DNA of 5,263 bases, taken from NCBI GenBank assembly GCA_025361665.1, contig JANYKF010000029.1:1-5263 (forward strand), given 5' to 3'. This DNA is from Clostridiaceae bacterium (GTDB lineage Bacteria > Bacillota > Clostridia > DSM-8532). Position numbers and translations under genes: made by a program. Shown piece after piece: positions 1 through 5,263 of the stretch (position 1 is the stretch's first letter; every line of letters begins with the position of its first letter). Under the pieces are notes generated by a model that was not told where the DNA came from, ran no database searches, and was given only the letters and a program-made list of their open reading frames with translations.

Positions 1-2614
1 CAAGCAGAGCATCTACCGCTTTCGCCAGGCGATGCCGGAATTGTTCCTGGGCAAGTACGCCGCCTATCCGGCTCAAGCGGGCGAAGCTTCCAGGAAAATC
101 CTGCTCCACCGGAATTTCCGCAGCCGAAGGCCGATCCTCGATGCCGTGAACCTTGCGTTCAGCCGGCTGATGACGTCCAGATTGGGCGAGATGGACTATA
201 CGGAGGCGGAAATGCTGCAGGTGGGTGCCGTTTACCCTGATTGGGAGGGAACGGAAGGCGCACCCGTCGAGTTCCATCTGATTGATGCCTCTCCCAGGCC
301 CCCGAACACGGAAACAACCGATGACCCTGATTCCCCGGGAACCGCTTCCGGCTCTGATGCGGATCTGGAAGGCGAGGCAGGCATTGCCGACGGGGATCCT
401 GAATCTGAAGCCGTTTCGCCGGAAGAGCTGGAGTCCGTGCAGGAGGAAGCGGTTTGGGCGGCGCATGCCATTGCGGAGATGGTTCACGGAAAGGAAGGAG
501 GAAAGCCTTTCGAGGTTATGGGCAAAACCGGCATGCGGCCTGTCCGTTATTCGGACTGCACCGTCCTGTTGCGCACGACCAGCGGCTGGAGCCAAATCTT
601 TGTGGAAACATTCGCGGTGCAGGGCATCCCCTTGTTTTCCGATGCCGGTGCCGGATACTTTGCTTCTGTGGAAGTAGGGGTTGTGCTGTCCCTGCTGCAA
701 ATCCTCGACAATCCGCTGCAGGACATCCCGCTTGCGGCCGTGCTCCGATCCCCGATCGGACAATGGAGCGAAACGGCCATTGCCGTGGTGCGCCAGGCCG
801 ACTGCACGGGAACGCTGATGGACGCTGTCCGGAAACATGAGGGTGTCTACTCCGAAGCGTGCCGCTCTTTTCTTGACCAGTTCGAGAAATGGCGCGGTCT
901 TTCGCAGGTGATCCCTGTCGGAGAACTGCTGGAGCGGCTGTATGATGAAACGGGGTTCGATCTGCATGTGGCCGCGCTGCCGCAGGGAAAACGCCGGCAG
1001 GCGAACCTTCGTCTTTTGTCCGAAAGGGCCGCGCGGTTTGAAGCGACAGGGTATCGCGGCCTGTTTCAGTTTATCCGCTATGTGGAACGCCTGCGGGACG
1101 GCAAAAGCGACCTGGAGGCCGCAAAGGTGATCGGCGAAGGGGAGGATGTCGTCCGCCTGATGAGCATTCACAAAAGCAAGGGACTCGAGTATCCCGTCGT
1201 GCTGCTGTGCGGGACCGGAAAGGCTTTCAACCTGAGGGACCGGCATAACCGGGTCCTCCTGCATCACCGGTACGGATTCGGACCCGACAGGGTGCTTCCG
1301 GAAGAGGGAGCCACCTGGCCCACTGCCGCGAAACGCGCGCTGCAGGCAGTCTTGCTTCGGGAAATGCTGTCCGAGGAGATGCGGATCCTGTATGTGGCAC
1401 TCACCCGCGCCAGGGAAAGGCTGCTGATCTGCGGCAGGATGGCCGCTTCGGGCGAGGCGTCCGATAAAATGGCCGGTTTGCCAGACTCGGGTGCCTTGCA
1501 GTCTGGAGCCGTCCTGTCGCTGCGGAGTCATGCGCAATGGCTTCTGGCGGCTTGGATGCCGGCTCTGGGAAAGGGATGCGGTTCATTCGCATTGCATTTC
1601 CATACCAGGGAGGAAATCACCGCCATGCGCCTCCTGCCTGCGTCCGCGAAAACCGGTGGTACGCGGCGGGCCCTTCCCGATCGATCGGAAAAGGGAGGGA
1701 ATCCTGAGTTGGAGCGGAAGGCAGAGAATTTTGAGCAGGAGCGGATGCTAGGGAATCCTGAGTTGGAGCGGATGCCAAGGAATCTTGCCGAGGCGGAGCG
1801 CCGCATGGTCTGGAAGCCCGGACATCCCGTCTTGTCCGCGACGCCGTCCAAAATGACGGTGACAGCACTGAAAAGGCTTTGGGAGGAAGAGGATGCGGAA
1901 GCCGCCCATCTGGAAGCCGCTATCCGGATTGCATGCACGACGACGGAATTGGCGCAACGGGACGAAGTCGCGCCGTGGAATGACCGGATTGAGGGAGAAC
2001 CTGGGAATGACCGGTTTGACGGGGAACCTGGGAATGACCGGTTCGAAGGGGAACCTGGGAATGAAATGGCGGATGAGCCTATCGTACTGCCCGTATTCAT
2101 GTCACATGGCATGTCCGCCGCCGCTTCCCTGCGATATGGCACAATCATGCACCTGGTGCTTCAGCACCTGGATCCTGTCAACGGAAACCCTCCCGATGTG
2201 GAGGAGACGATCGGGCAGCTGATAGGACGGGGCCTGATCCCGGAATCTGACCACAGCCTTCCAAACCGTGCGGCATTGCGTGCATTCGTTCATTCCCCCC
2301 TGTTTGCGAGGATGATGCGGGCAGAACGAATCAGCCGTGAAACGCCTTTCACCGTCCGCATGCCTGCGGCCGACCTGCTGAGGGACCCATCGATCCCCGC
2401 AGCCGAAAACATCGTCATGCAAGGGGTTGTGGATTGCTGGTTTGTGGAAGACAACCGCATCGTCCTGGTGGATTACAAGACCGATCGCGATTTTTCACGC
2501 GTGCCAGCCTATCGCCGCCAGCTCTCCTGGTATGCCGCCGCCATGGAAAAAATCACGGGCATGCCTGTCGGAGAGACGGTTTTGTGGTTTCTCCATGCGG
2601 GTCGCGCCATCTGA
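1..2614 (+). CDS. addA: ATP-dependent helicase/nuclease subunit A (AddA), 5' partial
   Basis: AddA is the UvrD-type helicase and nuclease subunit of AddAB, which resects double-strand breaks to a Chi-like site for RecA-dependent repair in the cytoplasm. The reading frame is already open at base 2 with KQSIYRFRQA, the end of helicase motif III, so the Walker A and B motifs lie upstream. Visible in order: NFRS (113-124); the conserved block ending NPLQDIPLAAVLRSPI (about 710-763); motif V, LMSIHKSKGLEYP (about 1157-1195); motif VI, LYVALTRARERL (1388-1423). The RecB-type nuclease domain follows: GTIMH with its His at 2150, GVVDCW with its Asp at 2432, VDYKTD with Asp at 2471 and Lys at 2477, and a QLSWY motif at 2519-2533. 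All expected nuclease residues are present. There is no C-terminal cysteine cluster, which favours AddA over AddB. Odd features are an acidic linker (about 287-448) and two 27-bp-period repeats between helicase and nuclease. The codons before the first Met at 32 belong to the gene. The stop is TGA at 2612. Confidence 0.96.
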   Translation, partial: KQSIYRFRQAMPELFLGKYAAYPAQAGEASRKILLHRNFRSRRPILDAVNLAFSRLMTSRLGEMDYTEAEMLQVGAVYPDWEGTEGAPVEFHLIDASPRPPNTETTDDPDSPGTASGSDADLEGEAGIADGDPESEAVSPEELESVQEEAVWAAHAIAEMVHGKEGGKPFEVMGKTGMRPVRYSDCTVLLRTTSGWSQIFVETFAVQGIPLFSDAGAGYFASVEVGVVLSLLQILDNPLQDIPLAAVLRSPIGQWSETAIAVVRQADCTGTLMDAVRKHEGVYSEACRSFLDQFEKWRGLSQVIPVGELLERLYDETGFDLHVAALPQGKRRQANLRLLSERAARFEATGYRGLFQFIRYVERLRDGKSDLEAAKVIGEGEDVVRLMSIHKSKGLEYPVVLLCGTGKAFNLRDRHNRVLLHHRYGFGPDRVLPEEGATWPTAAKRALQAVLLREMLSEEMRILYVALTRARERLLICGRMAASGEASDKMAGLPDSGALQSGAVLSLRSHAQWLLAAWMPALGKGCGSFALHFHTREEITAMRLLPASAKTGGTRRALPDRSEKGGNPELERKAENFEQERMLGNPELERMPRNLAEAERRMVWKPGHPVLSATPSKMTVTALKRLWEEEDAEAAHLEAAIRIACTTTELAQRDEVAPWNDRIEGEPGNDRFDGEPGNDRFEGEPGNEMADEPIVLPVFMSHGMSAAASLRYGTIMHLVLQHLDPVNGNPPDVEETIGQLIGRGLIPESDHSLPNRAALRAFVHSPLFARMMRAERISRETPFTVRMPAADLLRDPSIPAAENIVMQGVVDCWFVEDNRIVLVDYKTDRDFSRVPAYRRQLSWYAAAMEKITGMPVGETVLWFLHAGRAI
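1697..1804. repeat. In-frame degenerate 27-bp tandem repeat, 4 units, in addA
   Basis: There are four consecutive 9-codon units: GNPELERKA, ENFEQERML, GNPELERMP and RNLAEAERR (starts 1697, 1724, 1751, 1778). Units 1 and 3 are nearly identical at the DNA level and units 2 and 4 are diverged. The encoded stretch is strongly charged and probably forms a helical or flexible linker between helicase motif VI and the nuclease domain. Because the period is a multiple of three, gain or loss of a unit keeps the frame. Confidence 0.8.
1979..2059. repeat. In-frame 27-bp tandem repeat, 3 units, in addA
   Basis: There are three consecutive 9-codon units: NDRIEGEPG, NDRFDGEPG and NDRFEGEPG (starts 1979, 2006, 2033), followed by a broken fourth that begins with N (2060). 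Units 2 and 3 differ at two bases, and units 1 and 2 at three. The peptide is acidic and Gly/Pro-rich, so it is probably an unstructured loop just upstream of the nuclease domain. The low divergence points to recent expansion. No function is known to me. Confidence 0.92.
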
Positions 2615-2620
2615 TGGGTC

Positions 2621-2650
2621 TTGACAAGACTGCCGGCTGACTGATATAGT
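2621..2650 (+). promoter_or_regulatory. Sigma-A type promoter, probably for rho
   Basis: A perfect -35 box TTGACA (2621-2626) lies 18 nt from the -10 box TATAGT (2645-2650, one mismatch to TATAAT). The -10 box is preceded by TGA, which fits the extended -10 pattern TGn. The expected start point is near 2656-2658. The promoter begins 6 nt after the addA stop codon. No other good promoter is visible before rho, so I infer that it drives rho with a leader of about 420 nt. A start there would fall inside the AGGAGG sequence at 2653-2658. Confidence 0.75.
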
Positions 2651-2663
2651 GTAGGAGGATTCT

Positions 2664-2765
2664 ATGAATGAGGGATTTCACAGATCGGTTTCCTGTCCCC
2701 GGTCAGCAGTTTCGTGGCGTCTTTTCTTTGTATCCGCAGTGTTTATCAACTGCAACAGCGATTAG
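2664..2765 (+). CDS. Possible 33-aa leader peptide upstream of rho
   Basis: A 33-codon ORF runs from ATG 2664 to TAG 2763, with a consensus Shine-Dalgarno AGGAGG at 2653-2658 and a 5-nt spacer. The peptide begins MNEGFHRS, has a hydrophobic stretch RLFFVSAVFI and ends NCNSD. I recognise no domain. Against translation from the nearby promoter, the predicted start point (about 2656-2658) lies within the Shine-Dalgarno, so most of it would be missing from that transcript. Read-through from addA would include it. From memory, E. coli rho is preceded by a leader ORF, rhoL, that is also 33 codons. The peptides do not look alike and the shared length may be chance. The ORF may be real or a random short frame behind a purine-rich run. 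Confidence 0.35.
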   Translation: MNEGFHRSVSCPRSAVSWRLFFVSAVFINCNSD

Positions 2766-2831
2766 GCGAATATCTGGCCTTTCTTGCCGGTCCACATTTG
2801 AATTCTCCGGTACCTGATATGTGGTTGCACC

Positions 2832-2856
2832 GCATTGTGTGCTATGGACACAATGC
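2832..2856. repeat. Perfect 9-bp inverted repeat (hairpin) in the rho leader
   Basis: GCATTGTGT (2832-2840) and ACACAATGC (2848-2856) are exact reverse complements around a 7-nt loop, GCTATGG. It is followed by a G-rich run, AGGCGGCGAGGGCG, and not by U residues, so it is not an intrinsic terminator. It could act as an RNA structure in the rho leader or as a protein-binding palindrome. Its 5' arm overlaps the ACCGCATT sequence that can also pair with AATGCGGT at 2933-2940. Confidence 0.55.
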
Positions 2857-2885
2857 AGGCGGCGAGGGCGTGTGAATCATTTGAT

Positions 2886-2905
2886 CGGACCGCATCGGCG
2901 GTTTG
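2886..2905 (+). other. Short hairpin in the rho leader
   Basis: CGGACCGC (2886-2893) can pair with GCGGTTTG (2898-2905) around the tetraloop ATCG. Five pairs are Watson-Crick next to the loop, then two G-U pairs and one closing C-G. The 3' side can instead form GGC/GCC and GGAC/GTCC pairings with 2905-2911. The structure is modest and has no U-tract. It matters only as part of the set of mutually exclusive foldings in the leader. Confidence 0.3.
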
Positions 2906-2988
2906 CCGTCCATGTGTTATGCTTTTGTCTCAAATGCGGTTGATTCAACGAAAGTGTTATTCATAGGGACAAGCCGGACATCATTGTC

Positions 2989-3075
2989 ATGGATGCGTGT
3001 TTGTTTCTTTTGATGATATGCTGCCATTCATGCAATTTTTCAATTAGGGATCTGATTAATGGAAATAGGTGGTGA
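2989..3075 (+). CDS. Possible 28-aa hydrophobic, Cys-rich ORF just before rho
   Basis: ATG 2989 opens a 28-codon frame that ends at TGA 3073-3075, three bases before the rho ATG and in the same frame as rho. The peptide begins MDACLFLLMICC and has four Cys in its first 15 residues. No good Shine-Dalgarno precedes it and no upstream start exists in the frame, which closes at TGA 2941. If translated, its stop would lie on the rho ribosome site and could couple translation. It is more likely a chance frame. I recognise no family. Confidence 0.15.
   Translation: MDACLFLLMICCHSCNFSIRDLINGNRW
3067..3075 (+). promoter_or_regulatory. Ribosome binding site of rho
   Basis: AGGTGGTGA differs by one base from the anti-Shine-Dalgarno match AGGAGGTGA. 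The AGGTGG core ends 6 nt before ATG 3079. The TGA at 3073-3075 is an in-frame stop, so rho cannot start further upstream, and this site fixes the start at 3079. Confidence 0.85.
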
Positions 3076-3078
3076 ATT

Positions 3079-5263
3079 ATGGAAGATAAGGCGATTTTAG
3101 AGGAGAAGTCCCTGGAGGACCTTCGGTATATTGCCAAAATGCTGGGAATCAGGAATTTGATCAAGTACCGCAAGGCCAGCCTGATTGAATTGATTGCTTC
3201 CAGCCAGACGGACCCTTCTCCAAAGCCGCACGAGGTTCCTGTCATCCCGGAAGCGAAACAAAAGGGTTTGTCTTCCCAGGCCGATGAATCCGGGAAGCCT
3301 GTCAAACGCGCCTATCGTGAACGCGCCGCCAAGGCGGACGTGCCCTGGGATGCAGGCGGATTGCCGAAGATGGATGCATATCCGGACGTCGTTCCGGCGC
3401 TTCGTCGGAAGAATGAGCGGCTGGCCGCCGTCATTCCACTTGACGGCAGGAACGAAGCGCAGCCGAAGCCCTCGGAATCAGCGCCTCCTCCTTCGCTGAA
3501 GCCCTCGGAATCAACGACTCCCTCTGTGACGAAGCCCTTCGGGTTAACGTCTCCTCCTGTGCCGGAGATCCCGGAATCAGCAGCTTCTCCTGCGCCGAAG
3601 CCCTTCGGGTTAACGTCTCCTCCTGTGCCGGAGATCCCGGAACCAGCAGCTTCTCCTGCGCCGAACTCCTCGGAGAAAAAGGATCCCACTGCACTCCAGC
3701 CCATCAGGAGAGGGCGTAGCAGATCCGCCGCGGAACCGAAGTCCATGGATATGCAGGCAGGCATGTCCCGCGGAGCAGTGGCGGAAGAGCCGGTAAAACT
3801 GAAAACCGTCCATCCGATTGGAACCGGAAAAGAAAGTCCCGCGGATGCTCGGGAAAAAGCACCGTCCGAACTGGAATTGGCGCTTCAATCCGTCAGGGGC
3901 CGTGGAAGACGGAAAATGGAACCCTCGGCGATTACGTCGATCAAGATCTCAAAACCCGCAATCCCGCCCATCCCCGCAGCAGAGGAAGTTTCCGGGAACC
4001 CCACCATTGACAAGGCACCGGAACAGCAAGAGAACCGGGCACAGGATCGCTCTGCCCGCCTGACGGTGAACAATCACCGCCGCAGGCTGGCTGGACAGGC
4101 CGGGTCATCCGGTGTTCTGCGAACGGAAAGGGTCCCGCTCCCCGGACAGGCACGGAACCCGTTGCCGGCGCAGGAACAGCCGGACATCCGGGATGTGCGC
4201 CCGACAGGTGTGTCGCGTGTCCTTTCGGAACAGCGCCCGCTTCGGACCGCGCGTCCGTTGACGGAACAGCCATCGGTGCACGCGCCCCGGCAGGTGGAAC
4301 GTCCGGCCGCACCCCGGCAGGAAGAACGTCCAGCCGCATCCCGGCAGGTGGAACGTCCAGCAGCACCCCGGCAGGAAGAACGTCCAGCCGCACCCCGGCA
4401 GGAAGAACGTCCAGCCGCATCCCGACAGGCGGTGCAGCCGGCAATTCCTGCGAATGCCGCTCCTGTTTCCGTCACAACCGAAGACACCGCCCCTGCGGTT
4501 GCCATGGCTGACGCGGGCTGGCCCTCCGTCGACATGGCCGGCTCAGAACGGTCCGTGCTCCAGGAGATTTCGTCCTCCGGAACTTCCGAACAGGATGCCC
4601 GGACGCTTGTTTCCAGGATGGAGGATCGACAGGGTGCGGAAGGGTACGGGGAAGACTCACAACCGGACATGGGTCGGAACATGGACCCGAACCGGCCTGT
4701 GCAGGGACGTCAAACATACACGCGCGACTTTTCCAAACTGGAAAGCGAAGAACCGGTTGCCGGCATTCTCGAGCTTCTCCCGGACGGATACGGGTTTCTG
4801 CGCGGGCACAACTACATGTCGGGTCCTCGCGACATCTACGTGTCGCCCTCCCAAATCCGGCGGTTCAATCTGAAGACGGGCGACAAGATTATCGGCAAGG
4901 GACGCGTGCAAAGGGAAGGCGAGAAGTTCCAGGCACTGCTGTTCGTCACCCTCGTCAACGGCGACACGCCGGATGCGGCCCAGCAGCGCCGCCCCTTCGA
5001 GACCCTCACCCCGATTTATCCGGATGAACGGCTCACGCTGGAGAATGAACCGAAGGAACTGTCGACCCGCGTCATCGACTTGATTGCACCCATCGGGAAG
5101 GGTCAGCGTGGCCTCATCGTTTCTCCGCCCAAAGCAGGCAAGACCGTTCTGCTGAAGAAGATTGCCAACGGGATCACGGCCAAGCACCCGGAAGTGGAAC
5201 TGATTGTCCTGCTCATCGACGAACGCCCGGAGGAAGTCACCGACATGCAGCGCTCCATCAAGG
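3079..5263 (+). CDS. rho: Transcription termination factor Rho with a ~500-residue N-terminal insertion, 3' partial
   Basis: Rho is a hexameric, ATP-driven RNA translocase that ends transcription of untranslated RNA. The frame is open from ATG 3079 to the window end (728 codons) and continues beyond it. Residues about 1-46 form the Rho N-terminal helical domain ([14 protein letters not shown], then [10 protein letters not shown]). Residues about 47-553 are a low-complexity insert with two tandem repeats and basic patches such as RRGRSRS, RGRGRRK and HRRRL. The cold-shock RNA-binding domain follows, with DGYGFLR (569-575) and [14 protein letters not shown] (585-598). In the ATPase domain, [12 protein letters not shown] places the Walker A lysine at residue 688, and LLIDERPEE places the catalytic glutamate at 715. 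By alignment from memory these match E. coli K184 and E211, an offset of 504. Walker B, the Q and R loops and the C-terminus lie outside the window. If the rest is standard, the protein is about 920 residues against 419 in E. coli. All visible catalytic residues are intact, so it is probably functional. It probably has its own promoter at 2621-2650. Confidence 0.97.
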   Translation, partial: MEDKAILEEKSLEDLRYIAKMLGIRNLIKYRKASLIELIASSQTDPSPKPHEVPVIPEAKQKGLSSQADESGKPVKRAYRERAAKADVPWDAGGLPKMDAYPDVVPALRRKNERLAAVIPLDGRNEAQPKPSESAPPPSLKPSESTTPSVTKPFGLTSPPVPEIPESAASPAPKPFGLTSPPVPEIPEPAASPAPNSSEKKDPTALQPIRRGRSRSAAEPKSMDMQAGMSRGAVAEEPVKLKTVHPIGTGKESPADAREKAPSELELALQSVRGRGRRKMEPSAITSIKISKPAIPPIPAAEEVSGNPTIDKAPEQQENRAQDRSARLTVNNHRRRLAGQAGSSGVLRTERVPLPGQARNPLPAQEQPDIRDVRPTGVSRVLSEQRPLRTARPLTEQPSVHAPRQVERPAAPRQEERPAASRQVERPAAPRQEERPAAPRQEERPAASRQAVQPAIPANAAPVSVTTEDTAPAVAMADAGWPSVDMAGSERSVLQEISSSGTSEQDARTLVSRMEDRQGAEGYGEDSQPDMGRNMDPNRPVQGRQTYTRDFSKLESEEPVAGILELLPDGYGFLRGHNYMSGPRDIYVSPSQIRRFNLKTGDKIIGKGRVQREGEKFQALLFVTLVNGDTPDAAQQRRPFETLTPIYPDERLTLENEPKELSTRVIDLIAPIGKGQRGLIVSPPKAGKTVLLKKIANGITAKHPEVELIVLLIDERPEEVTDMQRSIK
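3466..3663. repeat. In-frame 33-bp tandem repeat, 6 units, in rho
   Basis: There are six 11-codon units: [55 protein letters not shown] and [11 protein letters not shown] (starts 3466, 3499, 3532, 3565, 3598, 3631). Units 3-4 and 5-6 form a 66-bp duplication, 3532-3597 and 3598-3663, that differs at one base of 66 (TCA against CCA, Ser to Pro). The peptide is Pro/Ser/Ala-rich and surely unstructured. The near-identity of the two 66-bp blocks indicates recent duplication. Confidence 0.95.
4291..4425. repeat. In-frame 27-bp tandem repeat, 5 units, in rho
   Basis: There are five 9-codon units: [36 protein letters not shown] and QEERPAASR (starts 4291, 4318, 4345, 4372, 4399), then a decayed unit beginning QAVQP at 4426. 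Units 2 and 5 differ at one base, as do units 2 and 4. The V/E alternation suggests that a 54-bp pair was duplicated. Each unit has two Arg and one or two Glu, giving a regular mixed-charge, Ala/Pro-rich segment in the disordered insert. Confidence 0.95.

Larger units (their letters stand above)
2615..3078 (+). promoter_or_regulatory. addA-rho intergenic region, probable long rho 5' leader
   Basis: This 464-bp stretch has no recognisable conserved gene. It holds the promoter at 2621-2650, a 33-codon ORF (2664-2765), inverted repeats at 2792-2824, 2832-2856 and 2886-2905, and a 28-codon ORF (2989-3075). An ACCGCAT sequence at 2829 and again at 2889 is complementary to ATGCGGT at 2934-2940, so alternative foldings are possible. 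No hairpin is followed by a U-run, and I see no intrinsic terminator for addA. I recognise no riboswitch, T-box, tRNA or other RNA family. It is best read as a leader with room for regulation such as Rho-dependent attenuation, which is inference. Confidence 0.5.

Noticed and set aside
1528..2148. 206-codon minus-strand ORF with repeated RSFPGSPSN
   Set aside because: It is antisense to addA, and its repeats are only the reverse reading of the NDR...GEPG repeat. High GC makes long shadow frames common.
1893..2222. Collagen-like GMTG...NLG frame on the + strand
   Set aside because: It is an out-of-frame reading of the 27-bp addA repeat. The addA frame continues through it into an intact nuclease domain.
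2832..2856. Intrinsic terminator of addA
   Set aside because: The 9-bp stem is good but it is followed by a G-rich run with no U-tract.
2819..2875. 18-codon ORF starting MWLHRIV in the intergenic region
   Set aside because: It has no Shine-Dalgarno and spans the 9-bp hairpin. It is most likely a chance frame.
3010..3038. Second promoter close to rho (TTGATG ... CAATTT)
   Set aside because: The -35-like box has a 17-nt spacer but the -10 matches only two consensus positions. It is much weaker than the promoter at 2621-2650.
2615..3078. Riboswitch, T-box or small RNA gene in the gap
   Set aside because: I could not identify conserved elements of any RNA class I know. Only simple inverted repeats are visible.
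2961..3305. 114-codon minus-strand ORF overlapping the start of rho
   Set aside because: It covers the rho N-terminal domain, whose + strand reading is clearly conserved. The minus product shows no recognisable motif and no good ribosome site.
4291..4425. CRISPR array, because of the regular 27-bp repeats
   Set aside because: The repeats are directly tandem with no spacers and stay in the rho reading frame. The same holds for the addA repeats.
4074..4682. 202-codon minus-strand ORF rich in Cys/Arg/Gly repeats, and the 167-codon frame at 3941-4444
   Set aside because: Both are antisense readings of the rho insert and its 27-bp repeat. The + frame is continuous from the Rho N-terminal domain to its ATPase domain.
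4657..5187. 176-codon minus-strand ORF
   Set aside because: It is antisense to the strongly conserved Rho RNA-binding and ATPase segments and shows no domain of its own.

Overview
The window looks like chromosomal DNA of a fairly GC-rich member of the Bacillota, most likely class Clostridia. This rests on how the two proteins read: a Firmicutes-type AddA, and a Rho whose N-terminal and ATP-binding segments resemble clostridial Rho. The lower rank is a guess. Both genes are cut by the window edges and both are on the + strand.

Layout. Positions 1-2614 hold the C-terminal two thirds or so of addA, the helicase-nuclease subunit of the AddAB recombination enzyme. It runs from helicase motif III to the RecB-type nuclease domain. 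Positions 2615-3078 are a 464-bp gap with no convincing conserved gene. The gap opens with a near-consensus sigma-A promoter just behind the addA stop. It also holds a 33-codon ORF, a 28-codon ORF that stops 3 nt before the next gene, and several inverted repeats. Positions 3079-5263 hold the start of rho, encoding transcription termination factor Rho. It is open to the window edge: 728 codons are visible, ending just after the catalytic-glutamate motif of the ATPase domain.

The most unusual object is this Rho. An ordinary Rho N-terminal domain (residues about 1-46) is separated from an ordinary cold-shock/RNA-binding domain (from about residue 555) by roughly 500 residues of low-complexity sequence rich in Pro, Ala, Glu and Arg. 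E. coli Rho has only a few residues there. The insert carries two in-frame minisatellites, one of 33 bp and one of 27 bp. The neighbouring addA independently carries two in-frame repeats of 27-bp period in the linker between its helicase and nuclease parts. Linker growth by in-frame tandem duplication therefore seems to be a local, perhaps genome-wide, habit.

How the parts work together. AddA (DNA break repair) and Rho (RNA helicase for transcription termination) are not known to share a pathway. The promoter after addA suggests that rho is transcribed on its own, behind a leader of about 420 nt. Rho genes in other bacteria are known to be autoregulated through long leaders, so this leader is a reasonable place to look for the same here. 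The sequence alone does not prove it.
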